64,000 nt of DNA from Engraulis encrasicolus (lineage: Eukaryota; Chordata; Actinopteri; Clupeiformes; Engraulidae), in contig NC_085860.1 of assembly GCF_034702125.1 (NCBI RefSeq), forward strand, positions 14,981,723 to 15,045,722, written 5' to 3'. The notes under the pieces were generated by a model that had not been told where the DNA came from, searched no databases, and saw nothing but the letters and a program-made list of their open reading frames with translations. The translations under genes were made by a program, and so were the position numbers. Numbering within the stretch: the stretch's first letter is position 1; each line of letters opens with the position of its first letter. Below are positions 1-36,333 of this stretch, piece after piece.

Positions 1-37
1 TGAGTGGCCATGTGGCCAATTACTTTGACTCACGCCG

Positions 38-146
38 GGGACACCACCTTACCCGACCCCCAATGCCCCGTGGGGACAGCACCTTACCCCACCCCCAATG
101 CCGCCCTGGGGACACCACTTTAACCCACCCCCAATGTCCCCAAATG
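38..146. repeat. 36-bp minisatellite, about 3 copies
   Basis: Three successive units begin with GGGGACA and carry CACCCCCAATG-like cores, each about 34-36 bp with a few substitutions. The rest of 1-1480 is AT-balanced sequence in which I see no gene. An AATAAA near 397 is the only polyadenylation-like signal, and no exon could be attached to it. Confidence 0.7.
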
Positions 147-1489
147 TCCCCGTCACCTGCTCTGCCACAGGGGGCTTTTGGCACCAAGGGTCCAACTCAA
201 TATCCTACCTCCCGTCCTCTCATGTTGCTTGTGTCCTCGAGCTTCGCTGACACCCTGCCTCCGTGGAGAAAGCAAAGTTTCCCCGCCGTCAGCCTAGACA
301 GAGCAACTTTTGGGGGCTTTCCCCCATTCAACATCCTGATTGCAAATGAGAAGATGCCTTTTGAAGTGTGCTTTCGCGAGATATTGGATGAAATTGAATA
401 AAATGTCTATTGTCTATGACTTCTTGCCTTGCATAACAAGGCCGCAAGCAAGAGAAGACGGAGGAGTGACTCCACAGCTCTTGATGGCTCCTCCAAGTAG
501 CAATCTCACCATTACATGGACGTGTCTCGAATGACAACTACCTGACTGTGGTGAAAGTGCTGAAATTACAGCTGTAATGCTCTGCTCTTCTCTGCCCTGC
601 TCTGCTGTGTTGTGGTGGTAATGGTCTTGGATGGATGTTGACCTATGTCTGAAAGATACTCAGACTGTGTACACATACCAAATCAGGGTTGCCAAGTCTT
701 TTTTGTAAACTCTATTGTAGTGAGGTCACGTGTGAGATCTGAGGGAAATGGAGACTCCCAATATTTTGGGAAGACGCCTAGCTGCCTTAGCCTAATGGTT
801 TTGGGGTGATATAGGGGTGATCTTCTGAAAAAATTGCATCGGTCAGTGATGTTGACAGACAAACAGTGGTGGAAAGTCTTGAGGAGAGCCTCATTAGTTA
901 TCCCGCCCCCTCACCTTCAGTATTGTTCTGCCACAAATATGCACATGGTCTTTGTGCATGGCTGTGAGGGTACATGAAAGTTGCATAGCAAGCATATTCC
1001 TGCCTTTAGCCAGTAGTGTATTAACTTCTTGAAGGATACTGAGCCAAGACTAGGCCAGGGACGTACTTGCTGCAGGATACGTTTGTATGTGCACTTTTGG
1101 TGCATAGATGCATTGCCATGTGAATTTTATGTTTATTTTGTGCACAGTATAAAGTATGCAGACTCATGCTTACAATACGGTGCAATATTGACAAAACCGT
1201 GAGGGGTGATCTTCTGAACTTTGTGGTGGAACAATGCCCTTTTTTACCTTGCGTAATATAACCCTTGTGTAATGTTTTCTTTGACAGTAGATTGAAACGA
1301 GTACCCATTTTCACTTTTTCATCACCTTCTCTTTTTGTCTTACTGAAGAATTTTGCCTTTCTTTCCTGTTGATGTGTCTACTTTGAAGATAGGACGGTGA
1401 AAAGTCTCTCAGAAGGCCACAGGAATACTGCTACATTTCTGTTAATTGTGCAGTTTATCTTGCACTGCAAGCTTACATAAGCACTAGCA

Positions 1490-2156
1490 CTGCCTCAGGT
1501 GCTGACCATTATTTATGAAAATTAATGTTGTTGGTAGAGCAGGCAAGTTTCCTTTCCTCTTAGCCATGCACACGGGCACTGGCTTACATACAGTATATGG
1601 GAATCACTTGAAAGACTGTACAACATTATGGCTCTGAATGAAGAAGATACAACACCAAGTAGTTACTTCCTGCCCAGAGCAATGCATTTGAAGGTCTGTT
1701 AATGCTACTGCCCCAGGTGCTAACCATTATTTACTAGCATTAATGTTGGTAGAGCTGGCAAGTTTCCTTTCCTCTTAGCCACGCACACGGGCACTGGCTA
1801 ACATACAGTATATAGGCATCACTTGAAAGACATTTTCAATGGGGACCCCCTTTTGGAATTGATTTTCTATATCTGGCTAGATTTTCCATTAATAGTTTGT
1901 CCACTACTATTGCTAGAAATCCACAGGACAGCAAATTCATCTACAGTATTAGATCTTAGTTGTTAACTTGTAGATTTTCTGTTTTTATGCAATGTCCCTT
2001 TTGTCCGCGACTTCCCTTCAGTACCTTCGTGACCCCCGAGGGGTCCCAACCCCCAGCTTGGGAACCACATGCTGTACATGGTTCTTAAATAAAGAAAATA
2101 CAGCACCAAGTAGTTACTTCCTGCCCAGAGCAATGGATTTGAAGATCTGTTAATGA
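1490..2156. repeat. Diverged tandem duplication, second copy interrupted
   Basis: A block at about 1490-1705 recurs at about 1712-2156. Shared landmarks are CAGGTGCT followed by ACCATTATTTA, then GGCAAGTTTCCTTTCCTCTT, CACACGGGCACTGGCT, and finally ACCAAGTAGTTACTTCCTGC. The second copy carries about 240 bp of extra sequence (about 1830-2070). That insert ends in CCCAACCCCCAGCTTGGGAACCAC, which resembles the end of an hAT-type non-autonomous transposon. Both copies are non-coding. Confidence 0.7.
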
Positions 2157-2436
2157 CCCATATATGTACTGGTTCCCAAACTTTCAACTTTCTTTTCCTT
2201 GATGTATAGAGATAAAAAGTATAGTGGGCTCGTAGGCATGTGCATTTTTTCTCAGTCATTTCAAATTGGTGTTAAAGTTTGGTTTTCACCTCCAAGTTGA
2301 AGTTTAGGGTCTATAGAACAATTTGAGTTCGAGTGTCAAACACACAGATAACAAAATGGCCTGCTGGGGGCGCTCTAAAATGTATAAACTGCTATAAGTT
2401 TTGATTAGTTTAACCAAATGTAACATATGAGGTATG

Positions 2437-3391
2437 TGGGTGGGAGACGTGACGCCTTGTTTTTTCGTAACATTGGTTAAAAACCTACAAAACTGTTATT
2501 TTCCTTTAAAAAACAAATGTCAATGAAAGAAGATGTGGTACATTATGTTTCATATTAGTCTTAAATGAGAAGAAACATTTTTGTTAAGATTTATGTAAAG
2601 GTTTATATGTCAAATTTCCTGCGGTGTGACTGTAACATTAATGAAACAATATATAATAATATATGTATAAATTAACCAACAACATTTTGAATAATGTATG
2701 AAGCATTTGGCATGATTGCATAAATCTTAACTTTAGATTAAGATATGTGAATGTGGAAAAAACTCAAGAAAGTAATATTAACTACAAGTTCAATTTCGTA
2801 ACACAAATTGCGTCCTGTGGGGTGACATGTATGTCAATGTTTGTGAATGGGCAGCTGCAAGGCCAACTACAAGGGTCTTAAAGACTGGCTCCTAACCAGT
2901 CAGTACCTCAGTTATTGGAGAGTGCTGTGGAAGTTTAAGGTGACTCTTAACCTCTTAATATGTCTTCATATTGCAATCTTTCTGTCACGCAATGCTTAGG
3001 TTCATTTTATGGTGTCCTGTGGTGTGACTGCTCTTATAGGAGGAAAAAAAAGTTTTTTTATTAATGAAAACACATATTAAGATTAAACACAATATTATTA
3101 TCAAGTTCGCATGAGCTCAGATGTCAGTCATGTATACAAAAGGATTAAAATGGCCATAATGCAGTGAATTCCCTGTGGTGTGACTCCATTTTCCTGCGGT
3201 GTGACATGACTATGCTATGTGTTGATGCAGGACACATTTTCCCAAAAATGGCAAAAATAAGGTGAAATTCCACAGACCACTAAGTGCTTTATTTTTTTCT
3301 ATTTTTTTCCAATTTTTATCCATCATTTTTTTCAGGAATTTGAAAAACTTTTTTTTTTTTTTGCGTTACGCCCTTAAACGTCAACCACCCA
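2437..3391. mobile_element. MITE inserted in the left arm of the larger element
   Basis: It begins TGGGTGGGAGACGT and ends ACGTCAACCACCCA, short imperfect inverted termini. The right arm of the host element gives the uninterrupted site, and removing 2437-3391 plus one TG (3392-3393) restores it. The interior is AT-rich, has no ORF, and carries five copies of the motif CCTGYGGKGTGAC. The family is not recognised. Confidence 0.7.
2618..3205 (+). repeat. Five spaced CCTGYGGKGTGAC motifs
   Basis: Near-identical 13-mers occur at 2618-2630, 2814-2826, 3016-3028, 3172-3184 and 3193-3205, all on the + strand. All lie inside the MITE at 2437-3391. The spacing is irregular, so this is not a simple tandem repeat. 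They may be transposase-binding subterminal repeats; that is inference only. Confidence 0.6.
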
Positions 3392-3665
3392 TGTATGGAT
3401 TCAGCATTAAGAGGAGAAACTGGTGAGCTAAGTGTTTGGTCACCAGATTAAAGACACACTATGTAATAAACACACGTTTAGCCCATGGACAGCAAAATTC
3501 AGGGGGGTTTTTTTAGATAAAGACTGGAAATACCCCCAAAGTTGCAATGAAACATAATTTATTGTTACAAGCTATTGTAAATAAAGCCTGGGATATCATT
3601 CAACTTGATTTGTTCAGAATATCCCTGAAGCACAAAGATATCTAGTATACCTATACGCAAATATG

Positions 3666-4205
3666 TGTCACGCTCCCACCAGGTTCCCAGCCAGCCACGC
3701 CCCCCTGTCACTCTGCTCCTACAATCTCTCAATCTAACTCCCCTGTTTACTGATTGCCCAATTATCCAGCCCCATTTCCCAATCATCCAATCAACTATCT
3801 GCCACTCACCAGCACCTGTAGCCTATTCCCCATGGCCCTTTATAAACCCCTCTCACTCTGCACTCTCCCTCTGACCTCTTCAACGGAGACACACGCTACA
3901 GGCCACGGACCTCTTCTTGTTGCTCTTCCAAGTTCCTTGTTCCTGGACGCCCAGCTCCTTGACTTCTTGTTTCCTGCTTCGTCCCAGGTTGTACAGACTT
4001 TTATGTTGGACATTCGTTTTTGGATCTTTTCTGTTGGACGCTGTTATCTTACCAGAGAGGAACTTTTCTGTTGGACTGCCTATGTTTTTGATCTCCTGTG
4101 TGATGACGATAAGTTTCTGTTTCATCCCATCTGCCTTTGTTCAAGTTTGGAAATTAAACAACCTGAATGACTTCTAATCTTGTTTCCTGCCTCTGTGTCA
4201 TGACA
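3666..4205 (+). mobile_element. Solo LTR (540 bp) with a perfect 5-bp target duplication
   Basis: The segment starts TGTCACGC and ends GTCATGACA (TG...CA with TGTCA/TGACA ends). It is flanked by ATATG at 3661-3665 and 4206-4210. It has a TATA-like TTTATAAA near 3839 and an ATTAAA near 4153, as expected of an LTR promoter and polyadenylation signal. No gag, pol or env sequence is present, so only one LTR remains after recombination between two. The undisturbed site is preserved in the opposite arm of the host element near 6310. The 5-bp duplication fits Ty3/Gypsy-type or related LTR elements; the lineage is not determined. Confidence 0.85.
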
Positions 4206-4361
4206 ATATGGCTGCATAAAGCCTATGTCATACTTATCACCCAACTTGCAACTTTGAGTTTATGAATTTAGGATCATGAGTACCAGCGTTTTTCAATCAA
4301 GCCATACTCTATCAACACATAAAATCACAAAAAAATTATATCTAAAAGAAAATAAATCAAT

Positions 4362-4362
<1 letters not shown>

Positions 4363-4396
<34 letters not shown>

Positions 4397-4516
4397 AACT
4401 GCATTTCCGGAGAGACAATGCTATTAGTAGCCTATGCGTGCGGCTTCTGCACACACACACACATACATACAGAGCTGTTGTATACACACACAGAAACACG
4501 AGGGAAAGAGATAGAG

Positions 4517-4572
<56 letters not shown>

Positions 4573-4650
4573 GTGTGTGTGCGTGTGTGTGCGTGCGTGT
4601 GCGTGCGTGTGCGTGTGCGTGTGTGTGTGCGTGTGCGTGTGTTTGTGTGC
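4363..4650. repeat. (ATT)n, CA and long GT/GTGC microsatellites
   Basis: An (ATT)n tract occupies 4363-4395, followed by short CA runs at 4451-4496. A GT-rich tract with GC interruptions (GTGTGC) runs from 4519 to about 4650 and abuts the SINE. Long CVCV/THTH frames here are repeat read-through. Confidence 0.9.
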
Positions 4651-4679
4651 TGGCACGTGCATGTATGGAGATGCTTCAG

Positions 4680-4795
4680 GTGCCTTTCAGCAATTGGTGG
4701 GTAGGGAGAGGTAAGGGTGGGATTCAAACCTGCAACCCTCTGACAGACCAACACCTGATACCCAGTAGGCCACTGCCACTTACTGTATAGAGTGG
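4680..4795 (-). mobile_element. tRNA-derived SINE head
   Basis: On the - strand the sequence shows a tRNA-like polymerase III B-box (GGTTTGAATCCCA, read right to left around 4715-4730). An A-box-like stretch lies about 40 bp before it. It continues into the SINE body motif TGCTGAAAGGCACCTGA. The element runs into the GT microsatellite at 4519-4650. It is not a functional tRNA gene because no cloverleaf can be completed. Confidence 0.7.
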
Positions 4796-5504
4796 CCACA
4801 GCAGCATATTAGGCCACGGTTGTCCAGGTTCTACAAGGCTGCATGTGTGAGTGTATGAATGAAGATTCTAAAGGTGACAGTTTGGCAGTCAATAGCTGAG
4901 TAATATGTGCAGCCTTATCTCCAAAAGTTTTACAAGTTGTCAAATGATATTGACACACAAATGGCATAACCCTGTTCTTCATGTCAAAGCTGAGATCACT
5001 TTTCTAGGCCAAATGGTTCAGTCAAAAAGTGGACATATTCAGGCCTATGCGCTGAGCTGTTCACACATTTTTTCTAAGTGAATGGGGTCACATCATAGGG
5101 ATTTTAAAACTGCTCTCTCTCAAACATTTTTGGCTAATGATCTTAACACAGTTTGTATTCAGAGCCAAGACCTCTCTGACAATGCCTTTACCTAGTCGAA
5201 AGGTGAAGCGGTTTAATTTATTCTATTAAAAACCCCAGGACAGGTCACCTCTCACTCTAACTGACACAGTTTGTGACATCATTATCTTGACCATTCTACC
5301 ATTCATTTCAATGAGGGGAAAACAGAGGAAAACTGAGGAAAACGAATCTGGTGAACGAATGAAAGGGGGTAGGCCAGCGAAAAATACACCACCTTGAGCC
5401 CTTTTCCAGCTGTTCGTTTTGGCACTCAAACCGTCTCTCTATCTCTAACGCTGCAACGATTCAAAGCCACCATACTAGGAATGGAGGTGAATGGAAAAAC
5501 GTAG

Positions 5505-5640
5505 AATAATAATAAACTGTCGATGAACAATTAGTATGCTTTCCCGCAAGCATACTAAATAATAAACTGTCGGACAACAATTAGTATGCTTGCTGGGGGC
5601 AGGCAGAGGCCTTTGGCAAGCATACTGAATAATACTATAG
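5505..5640. repeat. Duplicated AATAATAAACTGTCG block with small palindromes
   Basis: AATAATAAACTGTCG occurs twice, near 5507 and 5561, each followed by CAATTAGTATGCTT. The inverse AAGCATACT follows each time, making short stem-loops, the longer one spanning about 5582-5628. Probably part of a teleost interspersed repeat that fills 4880-5640. No gene is seen there. Confidence 0.55.
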
Positions 5641-5694
5641 GACTATTTCATACATGGAAGACACAATCATCTGCTGTTATGGACATCTCTGTCA

Positions 5695-5807
5695 TCTGGG
5701 AACTGTCCATTTGTTACCAGCACAGTTGACAGGAATAAAAAATTATCGTATTATCTGCATTTGCCAGAAATGCCTGCCAATCTGCTAACAAATGGACAGT
5801 TCCCAGA
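5695..5807. repeat. Perfect 22-bp inverted repeat with 69-nt loop
   Basis: Positions 5695-5716 (TCTGGGAACTGTCC...) are the exact reverse complement of 5786-5807 (...GGACAGTTCCCAGA). The loop is 5717-5785. It lies within the large TIR element and overlaps the start of the cysteine-rich open frame. A transcript would form a stable hairpin. Confidence 0.8.
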
Positions 5808-5973
5808 TTTGGACAACACTACCAAAGATGCCGTTGCCAAAGATGTATTCCAACTAGAGGTGAAGTGCAGCTGTACTAGTACTTGTACAAATACACCTGC
5901 CAGATCTTGGTGCAAGTGCATGAAGGCAGAGTTAAAGTGCACACGTCTGTGCAAGTGCACAAGCAATTTCTAA
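5761..5973 (+). pseudogene. Cysteine-rich (CXC-type) C-terminal fragment, element-derived
   Basis: An open frame (first ATG at 5770, stop at 5971-5973) encodes about 68 residues. The second half is cysteine-rich, with CSC, CTSTC, then WCKCMKAELKCTRLCKC. This resembles the CxC / C-K-C cysteine clusters (tesmin/TSO1-like) at the C-terminus of some transposon-encoded and uncharacterised fish proteins. The N-terminal part and any catalytic domain are missing, and no splice acceptor is convincing. I read it as the remnant of the protein once encoded by the surrounding TIR element. The alternative is chance composition; the pattern is specific enough to make that less likely. Confidence 0.45.
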
Positions 5974-6107
5974 GACTGACCACTGACTGTTATTGTATCT
6001 GTTCTCTGTCATAGTTATTGTAGAGTGGAGTATTGGGATAAATGTTAGCCATATGTCTTCTATTTGTTTTTGAATGTCGGAAAAACTGTTGTTCCTCATA
6101 GTATATC

Positions 6108-6172
6108 ATCATCATCATTATCCTTATCATTATTATTATTATCATTATGATTATTATTATTATTATTGATTT
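6108..6172. repeat. (ATC/ATT)n microsatellite
   Basis: Imperfect trinucleotide run of ATC and ATT units, AT-rich, inside the large TIR element just before its right arm. Confidence 0.85.
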
Positions 6173-7615
6173 ACTCTATTTTAGATATAAAGTTTTTTTG
6201 TGAATAAAATGATGGCTTGATTGAAGAAAAAGCTGTTACTCATGATCCTAAATTCATAAACTCAAAGTTGCAAGTTGGGTGCTAAGTATGACATAGGCTT
6301 TATGCTGTCATATTTGTGTATAGGTATCCTAAGTATCTGTGTGCTTCAGGGATATTCTGAACAAATCAACTTAAGTGATCACCCAGGCTTTATTTACAAT
6401 AGCTTGTAACAATAAATTATGTTTCATTGCAACTTTGAGGGCATTTCAACCCTTTATCTTAAAAAAGCCCGGATTTTGCTGTCCATTGGCTAAAAGTGTG
6501 TTTATTACATAGTGTGTGTTTAATCTGGTAACCGAATAGTTAGCTCACCAGTTTCACCCCTTCATGCTGAATCCATACATACCTCATATGTTAAATTTGG
6601 TTTACATAATCAAAAGATATAGCAGTTTATATATTTTAGAGCGCCCCCGCAGGCCATTTTGTTATCTGCGTGTTTGACACTCGAACTCAAATTGTTCTAT
6701 AGACCCTAAACTTCAACTTGGAAGTGAAAACCAAACTTTAACACCAATTTGAAATGACTGAGCCTAATACGACCCCACTAGTAGTCTAAGTAGGTCAGGG
6801 GGATATGAAGTTGAAGTTGAATCAGTCTGTGTGATAAAAATGAACATCATAGGCAATTTAAACTCCAGCATGTGCTTACACTCACTGAATTTCTTTTAAA
6901 AATGCTAAGAAAAGAGATCCTCACTACTAACACATGAAATCACAAAGCATGAGTATGGTTCTTGAGAAGGGCCATAAATTCAGCCTAAAAATCATTGAAA
7001 CAAAAATTGTTGTGTAATTTGGATTGATTCACCAACAATGTGAAGTGAAGTGAAAGATTTCCTGGGAAACTCTAACTCCCAATGTCATTGACACCCCACA
7101 CAACTATGTTTACTCTCTTGTGATACAGGAAATTGACTTGCCATACTCAGTCACATAGTCACTGGATTTGCAAACATTCCTCTTCTGAATCCTGAATGTT
7201 GTTTTGTGGCGACACAATGGTTTTCCTATTATTCATCTCGTTATGCATAATCTGCAACATAAACAGCTGAGTCAATTGGCGGCTAAAACATTCATAGCTG
7301 ACTAAGTGACATGTAATCAGCTTTGACAGTCACGCCGGAATCTAATCACAATTCCTCCTGTGAAATAACAAAATGTTGCGTTTTATGTTGGGCAATGTGT
7401 GCTTATGGCGTGCCGTGCACTTTGAACAAAACCCTGGCTGTGCTGTGCGGGCGAGTAGTCGACAGGGAGTTGTTGGTATGGATTTGGATTTGAGAATGAG
7501 GTTAGTGTTTTGGGACTCGCTTGTGAGTATTGAATAGAAAACCATTAATGGCGGTACGCTGTTGACAAGCAGGAGGTCCAAGTGCAGTATTGCTGCCCTT
7601 CCTCTCGCTCGGTAG

Positions 7616-7828
7616 CAGGGCTGGACTGGGGGAGAAATAGGGCCCGGGCACTCTTGGCTTAAAGGGGCCCCTCATAATTAGTGACGCAGAACTGACTCTC
7701 CGGTGGACCCTATTTTCAGAAATGTAAAATGTGTGTTTTTTTAACATTTTACACTGAAAATAGGGGCCCACGAGGGTGCGGGGCCCACCAGGAAATGCCC
7801 GCTTTGCAGGATGGCCAGTCCAGCTCTG
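7616..7828. mobile_element. hAT-type MITE (GGCTGGACTGG family)
   Basis: Inverted termini are CAGGGCTGGACTGG and CCAGTCCAGCTCTG. The flanking octamers CTCGGTAG (7608-7615) and CTCAGCAG (7829-7836) match at 6 of 8 positions, suggesting an old 8-bp duplication. The centre contains a hairpin built on CCTATTTTCAG and CTGAAAATAGG. It has no coding capacity. The stretch 6784-7607 upstream holds no gene or clear element that I can see. Confidence 0.65.
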
Positions 7829-8179
7829 CTCAGCAGGGATGTGGGGTAGAGCTTTGGGGGATTGTTGGAGGAGATATGCAGTATTGAACACATTTCTGTA
7901 CATGTGTTTTCCCGTATATATATTGCTGTTGTTGTGCACAGAGGTGTGTACAGTAGTAGCACACATAAGAATATTGATCTGTGTAATCCATATGTAATCC
8001 ATATTTAAGTGACTTCATTATTGCACTGTTGATGATCACATGAATTATTGGTTGTTTGCATCACTGCCATGGCAACCAGCCGCTTGAATTCATGTCATGT
8101 TGTATTTTTCGATAGGTGGTGCTATATTGGAGCATACTTTGTTTTATATTTATGTATATATATATCCTTAAAAATCTGA

Positions 8180-8182
<3 letters not shown>

Positions 8183-8243
<61 letters not shown>
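8183..8243 (+). repeat. (CT)n tract forming the exon 1 polypyrimidine tract
   Basis: About 60 bp of uninterrupted CT leads directly into CTCCCTACAG, the acceptor of the first coding exon of tp53i11. The microsatellite therefore appears to serve as the polypyrimidine tract. Confidence 0.85.
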
Positions 8244-8246
<3 letters not shown>

Positions 8247-8259
8247 ACAGCCTTCTAGT

Positions 8260-34467
<26,208 letters not shown>

Positions 34468-35153
34468 AGGAGAGAGAGAGTGAGAGCGCAAGAGATAGAG
34501 CGAGTGAGAGAGAGCGTGTGTGTGAGAGAGAAAACGGGAGCTGGCGCCACACCATGGCCTGCAGGATCACCGCACGGCAACCTCCCCGTGGATGGAAGTT
34601 GTCGAACCCTAGAGCTCACCCTCTCCAAGCATCACAATCCAAGTACCCACCAGGACCCCACCACCCACGCCTTGTTGGAAATTAGAATAGCACAGTACAC
34701 AGCACACAGTACAATCTCCTGCCTTTTTACAACACCTCTGCTCCACTTGGAATGGGGAACAATTGTTTTTGTGTACACACTACACTGCACTACACACAGT
34801 AAAATTAAAGTACAAGGTTTTATTTTGACTTGATTTTGGGGGTTGCATTACCATACAGGTACTGTATGTTCCCTCGTTGGTTCTTCTGTCATATATCATA
34901 TCATTTCATATCAAGAACTGCTGCTGAAGACATAACGCCTGTTTCAGTTGTTGATTGTGTAATCTTAGTGGGATAGTAAAATAGTCTTTATCACATAATG
35001 GCATGTTTCACTAACACAGTATAGACTTAACAAGGACAGTGATGATGGGGAACTGTATATTTTTAGATTTGATTGTCTCATTCACAAATATCCCTCCAAA
35101 CTGTATGTACTCTGGTATAAAGATTTCCCCCGGTCCGTACGCAAACATTCTTT

Positions 35154-35414
35154 GGTAACACTTTACTTGACGCCGGTGTCATATGCATGTCATTACAGTG
35201 TCATAATAGTGTCATGACACAGTCATAGATAAGTCCTAAGCATTAGGTCCATGTTATAAACATTTTATGACTGTTGGCCTTAATTGACATTCAGTTATGG
35301 CAAAGACAACTGACATGGACATAATGGTTTATGACGCATGCATAACTGTGTCATGGCACTGTTATGACACTGTAATGACATGCATATGACACCGGCATCA
35401 AGTTAAATGTTACC
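35154..35414. mobile_element. GGTAACACTTTACTTGA palindromic MITE
   Basis: The left end GGTAACACTTTACTTGACGC is inversely matched by the right end, which finishes ATGTTACC. GGTGTCATATGCATGTCATT and its inverse extend the arms to about 60-70 bp. It lies in the probable 3' UTR of tp53i11. It has no ORF. Confidence 0.82.
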
Positions 35415-36327
35415 CATTTTTACCCACACCCACACTATTGCCTCATCTCGCCTTCCTTCTACTCACCTCCATCCTCTCCACCACACAGGAGCTAACAGAG
35501 CCTGCCATCACCCTCACCACCACACAGGAGCGCACAGCTATCAGGGAACATGTATTTAAGGAACAATCAAATTTTACTGACAAGGGACGGACAGAGGTTT
35601 TTTTTTTTTTTTTACCAAATGACCAGTCACAAGACTACAAAATCCTTAACCTTAACAATGCTACAGCGCATCCGTTCCATTGACTTAAACACTACGCGTG
35701 CATGCTACAAGCAATGTGACCTGTCTCTCTTGTACCGTGACCTTGAGTAAGGGGTGGGAGGGGACGACGACCCCACCAGCCTGGGTCCTGATCTGTAGGT
35801 AGAGAACCTCTTCTGATGTTGAGTCTAAACAGTGATCGGTGACCAGGCATGTACAGTTGTAGCAGACTCTTGTTTGTTGATCAGTTGTAGCACACAGTTG
35901 TCTGTTTCCTCCAACTAGAGAGTGTTGCCTTAAACAGAAACTTCTTGGTATAGCTACAGAACGTTCAACTCATGAATCAGTGTCTTCTTTCCAATTCACA
36001 GTAGCCATATATACTGCCAATATTGTGATTATCATGGACTGTAAATTGCACAATTGATCTTTTTTTGTTTGGTATTTTATGAATATGAGCTTATTTATTT
36101 GGCTGAGTGTGTCTTGAGTGTCTGGAGTCATTATTTTGTATTTTTGGTATGATCTTATGACATGGGTGTGTACAGTTTCTTTTGAACCCATTCCTTTGTT
36201 AGTCGACTGCTGCATGTGTAAGGTATACATTCAAGTAGCTTTTGTAGCAGACTTTCAAAGAAACAAATATGTACAGTACAGCAACGTGACTATGAGATGA
36301 AGCATGTACGATGACAAATTATAAGTA

Positions 36328-36333
36328 AATAAA
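36328..36333 (+). terminator. tp53i11: Candidate polyadenylation signal AATAAA
   Basis: First canonical AATAAA after the tp53i11 stop, in an A-rich context. Alternatives lie at 36628 and 38438, the latter followed by T/G-rich sequence. Confidence 0.35.

Larger units (their letters stand above)
2222..6780. mobile_element. Large terminal-inverted-repeat DNA element with interrupted left arm
   Basis: Sequence from 2222 reads inward as the reverse complement of sequence ending at 6780. Matching blocks are 2222-2436 with about 6575-6780, 3392-3660 with about 6310-6600, and 4206-4275 with about 6236-6310. Termini are TAGTGGG and CCCACTA, flanked by a direct GTA at 2219-2221 and 6781-6783, consistent with a 3-bp target-site duplication. 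Without its two later insertions the element is about 3 kb. The centre (4276-6235) holds a microsatellite, a SINE, a cysteine-rich ORF fragment and AT-rich repeats. I cannot assign the superfamily; a 3-bp duplication would fit PIF/Harbinger-like or Academ-like families among others. Confidence 0.75.

Noticed and set aside
1021..1314. 97-codon - strand frame left of tp53i11
   Set aside because: Composition is unremarkable, there is no domain or splice context, and it is about the length expected by chance in such DNA.
3666..4205. Endogenous retrovirus with genes
   Set aside because: Only one LTR remains; no gag, pol or env reading frame lies in or beside it.
4276..4799. Open frames of alternating Cys/Val or Thr/His on both strands
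   Set aside because: Read-through of GT/CA microsatellites. The same is true for comparable frames near 13500-14130, 19711-20165, 25851-26552, 27323-28293, 29390-30690, 31949-32239, 43031-43234, 50638-50933 and 63631-63906 beyond the cd82 exon.
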